This document shows positions 7,057 to 14,801 of a DNA stretch of 20,414 bases, one piece after another. Position 1 is the first letter of the stretch. Every line of letters starts with the position of its first letter. The position numbers and the translations under genes were made by a program. Source of the DNA: CAZAMP01 sp964486455 (lineage in GTDB: Bacteria > Eisenbacteria > RBG-16-71-46 > CAZAMP01); NCBI GenBank assembly GCA_964486455.1, contig CAZAMP010000063.1:1-20414 (forward strand). The letters are read 5' to 3'. Below the pieces are notes generated by a model. It ran no database searches and was not told where the DNA came from. It saw nothing but the letters and a program-made list of their open reading frames with translations.

Positions 7057-7831
7057 GAATCAGCTGCTCCAGAACGGGTGGATCCGCGACGTCCAGGTCG
7101 TCGCTCGTGATCCGGCCGATCTCCCCGTTGCCGTCGCGCACGATGAACGTCGGGACGTCATTGATGTCATACTCCGCGATCCGCTCGGCGGGTTCCACGA
7201 CTTCTTCGCCACAAGCGATATAGGTCAGCCGGATCGTGTCGGTCTCGAGTCCATCTTCGATCTTCATCATGATCGGAAGCCAATCTCCACAGATGGAGCA
7301 CCATGTGCCGAACGCTGCGATGATCTGAATCTCTCGATCGGTCGCGGCGAGTCCCGTTAGCGCGTCGGCGCTTGGTGCGTACTCGTCCTTTCTCTCGACG
7401 TAGGCCGGCTTCCGCTTGAGGATCACCTCGCGTTCCACGATGTCCAGAAGCGGCGGCTCCGGGGCCAGCGTGTAGCGCCGCTCTCCGTCGCGCCACTTGA
7501 GGATCGCGCCGTCCTTGTCAAAGAGCCCCATGTCCGTCATCGCTGCCCCGCCCGACGGGTCGAACATGGGCTTGCCTTCCTCCATCGGAATCTCGGACGC
7601 CGACAGTCGGTAGACCGTGTAATCCTTTGTGTTCAAAAGATATGCGTTCTCGGACCCGCCGGGGATGGCGAGAAACTGCGTTCCGCCGACAAAGACCCTG
7701 CCATCAGCGTCGAGGGCGTCATTCACGATCAACTTGAGGAATCTGAAGGTTTTCCAGGTTTTCGCCTCACCGGGGGTCGACCAGGCCGCGAGAATCATCA
7801 TCAGGAGCAGGAATACGGATAATCGGCGCAT
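7031..7831 (-). CDS. Secreted thioredoxin-like protein
   Basis: The 266-aa product begins with a signal peptide (MRRLSVFLLLMMILAAWSTPGEA). Residues ~25-160 form a domain I do not recognise, with beta-rich segments such as GRVFVGGTQFLAIPGG. The C-terminal thioredoxin fold (about 165-266) has the redox motif GTWCSICGDW, with Cys178 and Cys181, and the cis-Pro loop NDVPTFIV (Pro227). It should act outside the cytoplasm as a thiol oxidoreductase. Its partner is likely the overlapping downstream MauE/DoxX-like gene. ATG 7831 was chosen because GGAGG (7843-7847 on the minus strand) precedes it by 11 nt. An ATG at 7849 would place that Shine-Dalgarno inside the gene. The start faces the porX-like gene, so the two are divergently transcribed. 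Confidence 0.87.
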   Translation of the reverse strand: MRRLSVFLLLMMILAAWSTPGEAKTWKTFRFLKLIVNDALDADGRVFVGGTQFLAIPGGSENAYLLNTKDYTVYRLSASEIPMEEGKPMFDPSGGAAMTDMGLFDKDGAILKWRDGERRYTLAPEPPLLDIVEREVILKRKPAYVERKDEYAPSADALTGLAATDREIQIIAAFGTWCSICGDWLPIMMKIEDGLETDTIRLTYIACGEEVVEPAERIAEYDINDVPTFIVRDGNGEIGRITSDDLDVADPPVLEQLILDIVNHAE

Positions 7832-7914
7832 GGTTGCGTGTACCTCCATATGTGGCGCGGGGGCCCGGTCCAGACGCGCCCGATCGCGTGCAATCGATCA
7901 TGTGTATTGTCGAG

Positions 7915-7949
7915 GCGGGAGTATATCGACTCCCGCAGCCGGCCGCCAA
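7915..7949 (-). promoter_or_regulatory. Candidate promoter with overlapping inverted repeat, thioredoxin operon
   Basis: Read on the minus strand, TTGGCG (7944-7949), an 18-nt spacer, and TATACT (7920-7925) form a plausible promoter with a 5/6 -10. An inverted repeat GCGGGAGT-N6-ACTCCCGC (7915-7922 and 7929-7936) covers the -10 and its upstream flank, as expected of a repressor operator. The -35 match is weak. Confidence 0.4.
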
Positions 7950-7980
7950 CACTCAGGCTCCTGAGATGATGGCTTTTGAG

Positions 7981-8009
7981 TTGACCCCTCCGGAGGTCGC
8001 TCATAGGCT
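7981..8009 (+). promoter_or_regulatory. Candidate promoter for the porX-tsaE-tsaB-rimI cluster
   Basis: TTGACC (7981-7986), a 17-nt spacer, and TAGGCT (8004-8009) lie 77 nt before the ATG. The -35 matches at 5/6 and the -10 weakly. The spacer contains a CCTCCGGAGG dyad (7987-7996). Spacing and hexamer style agree with the sites at 99 and 3964. Confidence 0.4.
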
Positions 8010-8086
8010 TCGATGACGGCCGCAACAGAGAAACCCCTTGGCTTGATTGCGGTTCCCGGGATCGTGACAAGAGATGAAGGAGCGAC

Positions 8087-9643
8087 ATGCCGGACGAGAA
8101 GAGCATTCTCTGGGTCGATGACGAAGTCGACATGCTGCGACCGCACATCCTGTTCCTGGAGGAGCGCGGATACCGCATCACACCGGTCACCAACGGCGAC
8201 GATGCCATCTCGCTCGCGCGGCAGGAGCACTTCGATGCGGTGCTTCTGGACGAGCAGATGCCCGGCAAGGACGGGCTCGAGACACTGGGCGAGCTCCAGT
8301 CGATTCGTCCCGAGCTTGCGGTCATCATGATCACCAAGAGCGAAGAAGAACATCTGATGGACGAGGCCATCGGCCAGCAGATCCGCGACTACCTCACCAA
8401 GCCCGTCAATCCCAGTCAGATCTTCATGGCGCTCAAGCGGATCTTCGAAGGCGAGGGCATCAGGAAGTCCGCCCTGACGCGTGACTTCATCCGCGAGCTG
8501 GGCGAGCTGAACAGTGCGATCAGCGGCGGCTCGGGGCCCGACGAGTGGCTTCGGATCGGAGCGCGCATCGCGCACTGGGACGTGCAGATGGAACGCATCC
8601 CCGACACGGCGCTGCGCCAGAGCCATAGCGATCTCAAGCGAGAGGCCAACGCGCAGTTCGGGCGCTTCATCGAGTCCACCTACGCGGAGTGGGTCCACTC
8701 CGACGAACGTCCGATGACGAGTGCCGACCTGCTCTGCCGGGTGGTGTTCCCGATGGTCGAGCACAAGGAGCGCGTTGCGTTCATCCTGATCGACTGCATG
8801 CGGCTCGATCACTGGCTTGCGATCAGCCCGCTTCTCGATCCGTACTTCGACATCACGACGCAGCTCTACTACTCGATCCTCCCATCGGCCACGCCGTATG
8901 CGCGAAACAGCATCTTCGCGGGGATCTTCCCCAAGGAGATCCGCGAGCAGCACCCCGAGTACTGGATCGAGGATCCCATGGTGGAAGGAAGCCGCAACAA
9001 GTATGAGCGCGAGCTTCTGGCCGCTCACCTCAAACGATGTGGCGTGTATCCTCGATCCTGGAAGTACCAGAAGGCGTTCTCGAAGGATGAGTCGGCAGCG
9101 CTTTTGCGACAGGCGTCGTCGTTCGGCTCAATGGATTTAGTGGCGTTCGTTTTCAACTTCCTCGACATCCTCGCGCACGGGCGATCGGAGTCGGAGATCC
9201 TGCAGGAGCTCGCGCCGGACGAGCGTGCGCTTCGCACGCTGTTGGCGACGTGGTTCTCGCATTCGAAGCTCTTCGAGATTTTGAAGACGCTGGCGTCGCT
9301 CGGAACCAAGGTCGTCATCACGAGCGATCACGGCGCGGTCCTGGTCGGGCGGTCGGCGACAGTCCACGCGAGGCGGGAAGCGTCGACCAACCTGCGCTAC
9401 AAGTTCGGATCGAATCTGAAAACGAATTCGAAGCTGGCGATCACCGTGAGGGATCCGGAGACGTACATGTTGCCCGCCGATTCGCTCACCAAGTGCTACG
9501 TGTTCGCGAAGGAGAATTCGTACTTCGTCTATCCGACGAACATGCACCACTATGAGCGGCAGTTCCGCGGCACGTTTCAGCACGGCGGCGTGTCGCTCGA
9601 AGAGATGGTGCTGCCATGCGCGATCCTCACGCCGAAGGGGTAG
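8087..9643 (+). CDS. porX: PorX-like response regulator with PglZ phosphodiesterase domain
   Basis: A 518-aa cytosolic fusion. Residues 1-120 are a CheY-like receiver with acidic pair Asp11-Asp12, phosphoacceptor Asp55 in LLDEQMPG, Thr83 and Lys105 (LTKP). A helical linker (about 120-220) leads to an alkaline-phosphatase-superfamily PglZ domain (about 225-515). That domain has FILIDCMRLDHW (Asp236), the likely nucleophile Thr269 in SILPSATPYARN, NFLDILAHG (Asp360, His364) and TSDHG (Asp414-His415), so the metal and catalytic residues look intact. In Porphyromonas gingivalis, PorX controls the type IX secretion system, and its PglZ domain cleaves cyclic oligonucleotides. No DNA-binding domain is visible here either. 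AAGGAG (8077-8082) precedes the ATG by 4 nt. tsaE starts 2 nt after the stop, so the gene is coupled to t6A biosynthesis genes. The kinase partner is not adjacent. Confidence 0.92.
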   Translation: MPDEKSILWVDDEVDMLRPHILFLEERGYRITPVTNGDDAISLARQEHFDAVLLDEQMPGKDGLETLGELQSIRPELAVIMITKSEEEHLMDEAIGQQIRDYLTKPVNPSQIFMALKRIFEGEGIRKSALTRDFIRELGELNSAISGGSGPDEWLRIGARIAHWDVQMERIPDTALRQSHSDLKREANAQFGRFIESTYAEWVHSDERPMTSADLLCRVVFPMVEHKERVAFILIDCMRLDHWLAISPLLDPYFDITTQLYYSILPSATPYARNSIFAGIFPKEIREQHPEYWIEDPMVEGSRNKYERELLAAHLKRCGVYPRSWKYQKAFSKDESAALLRQASSFGSMDLVAFVFNFLDILAHGRSESEILQELAPDERALRTLLATWFSHSKLFEILKTLASLGTKVVITSDHGAVLVGRSATVHARREASTNLRYKFGSNLKTNSKLAITVRDPETYMLPADSLTKCYVFAKENSYFVYPTNMHHYERQFRGTFQHGGVSLEEMVLPCAILTPKG

Positions 9644-9645
9644 AC

Positions 9646-10140
9646 GTGATTCTCTCGACGGGTAGTCCCGGAGAAACCGAAGCGGCCGGGCGTGAGCTCG
9701 GGGCGATTCTCAAGTCTCGGGACGTCGTGTACCTCATCGGTCCGCTCGGAGCGGGAAAGACCACCTTCGTGCGGGGGATCCATCAGGGCATGACATGCGG
9801 CGGGCGCGTTCGAAGCCCATCGTTCCTGACGTTGATCGAGTACGCGGGTCCCGTGCCGCTCTATCACTTCGATCTCTACCGGTACGAGGTGGCGGGAGAG
9901 GGATTCTTGGAAGAATTCGCCGAGTGGCTGGAGAGCGAAGGCGTTGCGGTAGTCGAGTGGGCGGACCGGTTGGATCCGGGATACGAGATCGACCATATCG
10001 AGGTGCGCTTCGAGGACGTGGACGCCGAACATGCCGAGCAGCGGCAGCTCACGTTTGCCGGAGTTGGTGATGAATGGGCGTCACGACTCACGCGGCTCGC
10101 CGATGGCCTGGGTGCCGACGCCGACGGTGAGGAGGGCTGA
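9646..10140 (+). CDS. tsaE: tRNA t6A threonylcarbamoylation ATPase TsaE
   Basis: The 164-aa ATPase works with TsaB and TsaD in forming N6-threonylcarbamoyladenosine at position 37 of ANN-decoding tRNAs. The Walker A loop is GPLGAGKTTF (32-41). The family-typical SPSFLTLIEY (57-66), HFDLYRY (74-80) and VAVVEWADRL (100-109) are all present. GTG 9646 was chosen because AAGGGG (9635-9640) lies 5 nt upstream and the start falls 2 nt after the porX stop. An ATG at 9616 would overlap porX and add ten residues not expected in the family. tsaB follows after a 2-nt gap. Confidence 0.95.
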   Translation: MILSTGSPGETEAAGRELGAILKSRDVVYLIGPLGAGKTTFVRGIHQGMTCGGRVRSPSFLTLIEYAGPVPLYHFDLYRYEVAGEGFLEEFAEWLESEGVAVVEWADRLDPGYEIDHIEVRFEDVDAEHAEQRQLTFAGVGDEWASRLTRLADGLGADADGEEG

Positions 10141-10142
10141 CT

Positions 10143-10850
10143 TTGCCGCTACTCGCCATCGAGACGTCGGGACTCGGGATCAGCGTGGCGCTCGCCGATC
10201 AGGAAGCGATCCTCTGCCGCGCCGACGTGCTCACGCGGGCCGCCGCGAGCGAGCTACTCGTGAGCCTCATCGATGATCTCATGGCCCGCACCGGAAACTC
10301 GGGCGATGCGATCGACCGCATCGCCGTCTGTCGCGGGCCCGGATCGTTCACCGGGATCCGGATCGGACTCGCCACCGCCCGCGCGCTCTCGCTCGGGTGG
10401 AGCTGCCCGGTTGTTTCCGTGACGGCGTTCGAAGCGACCGTCGCCCAGCTCGCCGACTACCCGGGCGGTGTCTCCGTTTTGCTCGACGCGAGGCGGGGAC
10501 AGATCTACTCACAGATGTTCGGATCTCCTCAGAATGAAGTGGGGGGCGCACGGCGGGTCACTTCCGATGCCGCGGTGATCGATCCGCCGGATCTCGCGAA
10601 GCTCGAGCGGCCCGTCGATGGCGGGACGATCGCCGTCGTCGGGTCCGCGCTCAATCGATACGAAGCGGAGATCCGCGCGGCCTTTCCGAATGCCACCTTG
10701 ATGAAGGCTCCGGCCGGCCCGGACGCCGCCGGCGTGGCGGCAGCCGTCGAGCAAGGGTGGGCCTCGGCTGACCTCACATCGCTCTACATCCGTCCCCCGG
10801 ATGCGCGCCTTCCCAAGAGCGCGGCGCCGGTGCGCGATGCCGACCGCTGA
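10143..10850 (+). CDS. tsaB: tRNA t6A threonylcarbamoylation scaffold TsaB
   Basis: The 235-aa protein is an ASKHA-fold inactive paralogue that scaffolds TsaD and TsaE in the t6A complex. It opens with LLAIETSGLGISVAL (3-17) and has the hallmark GPGSFTGIRIG (65-75). Length and order of motifs are normal for the family. The start is TTG 10143, supported by GGAGGG (10131-10136) 6 nt upstream and by the conserved position of LLAIETS at the very N-terminus. It sits between tsaE and rimI, a common bacterial order; tsaD is not in the window. Confidence 0.95.
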   Translation: MPLLAIETSGLGISVALADQEAILCRADVLTRAAASELLVSLIDDLMARTGNSGDAIDRIAVCRGPGSFTGIRIGLATARALSLGWSCPVVSVTAFEATVAQLADYPGGVSVLLDARRGQIYSQMFGSPQNEVGGARRVTSDAAVIDPPDLAKLERPVDGGTIAVVGSALNRYEAEIRAAFPNATLMKAPAGPDAAGVAAAVEQGWASADLTSLYIRPPDARLPKSAAPVRDADR

Positions 10851-10868
10851 GTCGTGACGAGTCGCGCC

Positions 10869-11354
10869 ATGAATGATAACGACTCGGCGGGCCCCGAACC
10901 CATCATGCGCCCGATCGAGATGACCGATCTCGATCGCATCCACGAGCTCGAAACCGAGATCTTCGCCAACCCCTGGAGTCGGCGATGCATCGCGGGTGAA
11001 ATCCGCTCGCAGGGAAAGCAGACCCACACCCGCGTCATCGAGATCGACGGCGATATCGTCGCCTACATCATCGCGTGGTTCACCAGGAACGAGGTCCACC
11101 TCGCCAATGTGGCGGTCGCGGAAGGGCATCGCCACAAAGGCTACGCGCGGAGCCTGGTCGAGTGGCTCATCGACAAAGGCGAAGCGGCGGAGATGGTGTA
11201 TATGGTGCTCGAGGTCCGCGTCACCAACGTTGCGGCGATCCGGCTCTATGAGCGGCTCGGGTTCGAGTCGATCGGTGTCCGCAAGGGCTACTATCGGGAT
11301 GGGGAGACGGTCATTGACGCCCGGCTCATGGTCCTGCACCTGGGTGGGGCATAG
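10869..11354 (+). CDS. rimI: GNAT N-acetyltransferase, RimI-like
   Basis: A GNAT-fold acetyltransferase of ~161 aa, similar to the enzyme that acetylates the N-terminal Ala of ribosomal protein S18. The N-terminal strand is IMRPIEMTDLDRIHELE, followed by the FANPWS motif seen in RimI. The acetyl-CoA loop is VAEGHRHKGYARSLVEWL, with the usual R/Q-x-x-G-x-A pattern. The C-terminal part has EVRVTNVAAIRLYERLGFESIGVRKGYY, typical of RimI. ATG 10869 was chosen; a GTG at 10854 is possible and no strong Shine-Dalgarno decides between them. It follows tsaB within 20 nt, the usual place for rimI. Confidence 0.92.
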   Translation: MNDNDSAGPEPIMRPIEMTDLDRIHELETEIFANPWSRRCIAGEIRSQGKQTHTRVIEIDGDIVAYIIAWFTRNEVHLANVAVAEGHRHKGYARSLVEWLIDKGEAAEMVYMVLEVRVTNVAAIRLYERLGFESIGVRKGYYRDGETVIDARLMVLHLGGA

Positions 11355-11429
11355 AGAATTGGCGATAACCGCCTGCGCCACCCCCAATTGGGCCTCGGAC
11401 TCTGGACCACCCTCCACCCGGATTCGGGC

Positions 11430-11457
11430 TTGTGACACGCCGTTTAGCGGCTAAACT
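11430..11457 (+). promoter_or_regulatory. Candidate accD promoter overlapped by a palindrome
   Basis: TTGTGA (11430-11435), a 16-nt spacer, and TAAACT (11452-11457) form a plausible promoter, each hexamer matching consensus at 4/6. A GTTTAGC-G-GCTAAAC dyad (11442-11456) lies over the spacer and -10 and could be an operator. The transcript would carry a leader of about 110 nt, which also contains GGCGATAT twice (11510-11517 and 11523-11530). Confidence 0.35.
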
Positions 11458-11574
11458 CTAGCGCTCCGGTGCGGTTCGGCATAACGTTGCCAGATATGCG
11501 ACCTGCATAGGCGATATACGCTGGCGATATGCCGGTCGGCCTATCCCGGATCGATTGGAAACAACGGAGGTTTC

Positions 11575-12435
11575 GTGGGGGCGCAAGAGAACGGATCCGA
11601 TCCGAACCAGGAAGCCTGGCTCAAATGCGATGGATGCACCGAGATCCTCTACCGCAAGGAAATCGCCAGAAACTCGTGGGTCTGCCCGAAATGCGGACAG
11701 CATTTTCGGATTGGGAGCGGAGAGTTCATCGAGCTCCTTGCTGACCCGGGGTCGTTCTTGGAGCTGTTCTCCGGTATCAGCTCTACCGATCCGCTCGGCT
11801 TCGTCGACTCGAAGAAATACACCGACCGGCTGAAAGCCGCGCCGAAGAAAACGTCCGCGTCGGAAGCGGTCGTCGTCGGGAAGGCGAGCATCAGCGATCA
11901 TCCCATCTGCCTGGGCGTGATGGACTTCAACTACCTGGGCGGAAGCATGGGGTCGGTCGTTGGTGAGCGTCTCGCGCGGTTGATGCAGATCTCCCTCGAC
12001 GAGCGGTGGCCGCTCATCATTCTGTCGGCATCGGGTGGCGCGCGCATGCAGGAGGGGATCCTCTCGCTGATGCAGATGGCGAAGACGAGCGCCATGCTGG
12101 GACGGCTTCGCGAAGAAGGCATCCTCTATGTCTCCATCTTGACGCATCCCACGACCGGGGGTGTTACCGCGAGCTACTCGTGCTTGGGCGATATCATCCT
12201 GGCCGAGCCCAAGGCGCTCATCGGGTTTGCCGGGCCGCGCGTGATCAGCGAGACGATCAATCAGGAGCTGCCGGACGGATTCCAGCGCTCCGAGTTTCTG
12301 CTGAAGCATGGATTCGTGGATGGCGTCGTGGATCGACGGGAGATGCGCGACACGCTCATCCGGATCTTGGACTTCTTCGCGGCCGCCGGGCGAAACGCCC
12401 GGGTCGCTTCCACGGACGCTTCGGACGACCGATGA
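11575..12435 (+). CDS. accD: Acetyl-CoA carboxylase carboxyltransferase subunit beta
   Basis: The 286-aa subunit combines with AccA to transfer the carboxyl group from carboxybiotin to acetyl-CoA, giving malonyl-CoA for fatty-acid synthesis. The N-terminal zinc ribbon has Cys18, Cys21, Cys37 and Cys40 (LKCDGC and WVCPKCG). The crotonase-like core carries ASGGARMQEG, LTHPTTGGVTASYSCLGD and the GFAGPRVI oxyanion-hole region, all as expected. The start is GTG 11575 with CGGAGG (11565-11570) 4 nt before it. accA is absent from the window. The stop overlaps the folC start as ATGA. The accD-folC pairing is common in bacteria. Confidence 0.97.
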   Translation: MGAQENGSDPNQEAWLKCDGCTEILYRKEIARNSWVCPKCGQHFRIGSGEFIELLADPGSFLELFSGISSTDPLGFVDSKKYTDRLKAAPKKTSASEAVVVGKASISDHPICLGVMDFNYLGGSMGSVVGERLARLMQISLDERWPLIILSASGGARMQEGILSLMQMAKTSAMLGRLREEGILYVSILTHPTTGGVTASYSCLGDIILAEPKALIGFAGPRVISETINQELPDGFQRSEFLLKHGFVDGVVDRREMRDTLIRILDFFAAAGRNARVASTDASDDR

Positions 12436-13760
12436 CGCCATCCAAGTTCGAGCGGGCGATCTACGCGCTCCGCCGCCAGGGAATCAAGTACGACCTCGAG
12501 CGCATGCGCGTGTTGAGCGGCCTGCTGGGCCGGCCCGAGCGGCGCTTCAAATCGCTTCACGTAGCCGGGACCAACGGCAAAGGCTCCACGGCTGCCTACC
12601 TCGCCGCCATGGTTCAGGCGGCGGGTTACCGGGTCGGGCTCAATACCTCGCCTCACCTGGTCTCCTTTCGTGAACGCATCCGCATCAACGGCAAGAGCGC
12701 GTCGGAAGAGCTGCTCCTCGAGCAGTTCAACCGTGCACTTCCGGCGCTCCGCGAGGCGGACGCATCGTTCTTCGAAGCCACGACCATGCTCGCGTTCATT
12801 CACTTCGCTGATGCGGAAGTGGACGTCGCCGTCGCCGAGGTGGGTCTCGGGGGACGGCTCGACGCGACGAACATTCTCGAGCCGCTCGGCAGCGTGATCA
12901 CGAGCCTCGATCTCGAACACACGCGCATCCTGGGCCGGACGATCCGGGAGATCGCGGGCGAGAAAGCCGGCATCATCAAGGCGCATCCCGTCGTCACGAC
13001 GGCATCTCAGCCGGAAGGCATCGAAGCGATCTCGAAGATCGCCGATGAGCGCGGCGCCACGCTTCGCGTGCTGCGAAAGGGTATCGACTGGACGTATGAG
13101 CCGGGCGTGCTTTGCTGGCAGCCGGACACGGAGCGGGAACAGGTTCTCATCCCCGGGCTCACGGGGGAGCACCAGGCGGAGAACGCCGCGTGCGCGTTGG
13201 GGCTCGCCGAAATGCTCGACGCAAACGGCACGCTCAAGCTGCCCGCCGACGTCCGCAGGATCGCGATCGAAGCCTGCGCGTGGCCGGGACGTTTTCAGCG
13301 CTCCGTGATACGCGGGCAAGATGTGATCTTCGACGTCGCGCACAATCCGCCCGGCGCGCGCTATCTGATCAAGACGCTCCGTGATCATCCGGTGGACGGG
13401 CCGGTGGTGGCTGTTGTGGGCATGCTTCGTGACAAGCGTCAGGCGGAGTTCTTCCGGGAGATCGGTGACACGGTGGATCATGTCTGGACGACGACACCGC
13501 CCAGCGATGATCGCGCGCTCGCGGCGGAGGATCTCGCCGAGATCGGTCGTGCCGAGGGCGTGGCGTGCACGCCGGAGGCTGATATCGCGCGCGCGGTGGA
13601 GCGGGCGCTCGACCAGGCGGCCGCCGCGGGCGGACGCGTCGTGATCACGGGATCTCTCTTCACGGTGGGTGGCGCGATGGCGGCACTGGATATCCACCCG
13701 GCGGACACTCCCGCCGGCCTCGATCCGGCGCGGATCGAGCTGGAGAACGCTGCCGGATGA
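12432..13760 (+). CDS. folC: Bifunctional folylpolyglutamate/dihydrofolate synthase
   Basis: A 442-aa Mur-ligase-family enzyme that adds glutamate to folates and, in bifunctional forms, to dihydropteroate. The P-loop is VAGTNGKGSTAAYL (44-57). TSPHLVSFRERI (72-83) is the folate-binding signature, followed by SFFEATT, EVGLGGRLDATN and, in the C-terminal domain, FDVAHNPPGAR. The start is ATG 12432, which overlaps the accD stop by 4 nt. The longer open frame upstream in this phase is only the shadow of accD. It ends in another ATGA overlap with the kinase gene, so accD, folC and the kinase are probably one transcript. Confidence 0.95.
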   Translation: MTPSKFERAIYALRRQGIKYDLERMRVLSGLLGRPERRFKSLHVAGTNGKGSTAAYLAAMVQAAGYRVGLNTSPHLVSFRERIRINGKSASEELLLEQFNRALPALREADASFFEATTMLAFIHFADAEVDVAVAEVGLGGRLDATNILEPLGSVITSLDLEHTRILGRTIREIAGEKAGIIKAHPVVTTASQPEGIEAISKIADERGATLRVLRKGIDWTYEPGVLCWQPDTEREQVLIPGLTGEHQAENAACALGLAEMLDANGTLKLPADVRRIAIEACAWPGRFQRSVIRGQDVIFDVAHNPPGARYLIKTLRDHPVDGPVVAVVGMLRDKRQAEFFREIGDTVDHVWTTTPPSDDRALAAEDLAEIGRAEGVACTPEADIARAVERALDQAAAAGGRVVITGSLFTVGGAMAALDIHPADTPAGLDPARIELENAAG

Positions 13761-14728
13761 CCCGGACGACGATCGGGATCGATATTGGCGGAACGAGCGC
13801 AAAGGTCGGCCTTCTGCTCCCCGACCTCACCGTTCGCGAGGCGGACGCGATCCCGACCGGGAAAGATCTACCCCCTCAAGCCCTAGCCGACGCGGCGCGC
13901 GATCGCCTCGAAGCTCTTCAACGCACGGCGAACGACCTCGGCCACGAGATCGCCGCGGTGGGCGTGGGGAGCGCGGGTCTCGTGAATGTCGAGGACGGGA
14001 TCGTTCACACGTCACCCAACCTGCCGACTTGGAAGGACGTCCCGCTGCGAGAGGTGTTCTCGGAGACGCTGAAGCTTCCGGTCTCTCTCATCAACGACGC
14101 CAACGCCTTCGCGTACGCCGAAGGGGTGTACGGCGCGGGCGCCGGCTGTCGCGCGGGGCTCTTCGTCACGCTCGGTACCGGAGTGGGGGGCGCGCTTCTC
14201 ATCGACGGCGAATTCTTGGGCGGCGCGTACGGCACGGCGGGCGAGATCGGACACATGTCGGTCGATGTAAATGGTGAGGAGTGCCCGTGCGGCGGACGCG
14301 GCTGCCTGGAGCTTCTCGTTGGGGCACGCCCGATCGTCGAGCGCGCGAAGCGCATGATCGCGAGCGGTGCGCCGGGGGCAGCGATCTACAAGGCCGCCGG
14401 GGGTGAAGACGCACCGATCACGCCGCGGGTGATCGCGGAAGCGGCTCGGGCCGGTGACTGGACCGCGACCAAGGTCTATGCTGACATGGGAGAGATTCTC
14501 GGCACGGCGCTTTCCGGCGTGGCGAACCTCTTGAGCCTCGACGTGATCGTCGTGGGCGGCGGAGTCGCCGAAACCGGAGAGCCGCTCTGGAAGCCGATGC
14601 GCGACTGGCTCGCCAAGCGTTCGATGTCACCCGAGCCGATGAAGCCGCGGATCGTCGCCCCGCGTTTCGCCCCGCTATCGGGGGTCGTCGGGGCCGCGGC
14701 CTATGCGCGCGACCACACGGATGCATGA
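13757..14728 (+). CDS. ROK-family sugar kinase, probable glucokinase
   Basis: A 323-aa ROK-family kinase, most likely phosphorylating glucose at C6. The N-terminal phosphate loop is GIDIGGTSAKVG (7-18). The probable catalytic Asp114 is in INDANAFAYAEG. The second phosphate site is VTLGTGVGGALL. The ROK zinc site is complete: GEIGHMS (His166) and CPCGGRGC (Cys176, Cys178, Cys183). Substrate cannot be settled from sequence alone; N-acetylmannosamine or another hexose is possible. The ATG overlaps the folC stop by 4 nt. Confidence 0.9.
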   Translation: MTRTTIGIDIGGTSAKVGLLLPDLTVREADAIPTGKDLPPQALADAARDRLEALQRTANDLGHEIAAVGVGSAGLVNVEDGIVHTSPNLPTWKDVPLREVFSETLKLPVSLINDANAFAYAEGVYGAGAGCRAGLFVTLGTGVGGALLIDGEFLGGAYGTAGEIGHMSVDVNGEECPCGGRGCLELLVGARPIVERAKRMIASGAPGAAIYKAAGGEDAPITPRVIAEAARAGDWTATKVYADMGEILGTALSGVANLLSLDVIVVGGGVAETGEPLWKPMRDWLAKRSMSPEPMKPRIVAPRFAPLSGVVGAAAYARDHTDA

Positions 14729-14756
14729 TCCGAGGTCCCAAGGAGGAACCGCGACC

Positions 14757-14780
14757 ATGGCGCGCGGGTTTCCCGGATAG
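14757..14780 (+). CDS. Possible 7-codon leader ORF before lptD
   Basis: ATG 14757 is preceded by a very strong AAGGAGG (14740-14746) at 10-nt spacing and runs seven codons (MARGFPG) to TAG. It lies 21 nt before the lptD-like ATG, whose own GGGAGG (14785-14790) is spaced 11 nt. It may be a short translated leader or a leftover ribosome site. No attenuator hairpin is obvious. Confidence 0.3.
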   Translation: MARGFPG

Positions 14781-14801
14781 GAAAGGGAGGCGCCGTCGGC
14801 G

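Noticed and set aside
12261..13802. 513-aa open frame on the minus strand
   Set aside because: Antisense to folC and the end of accD; composition typical of a shadow frame, no motif.
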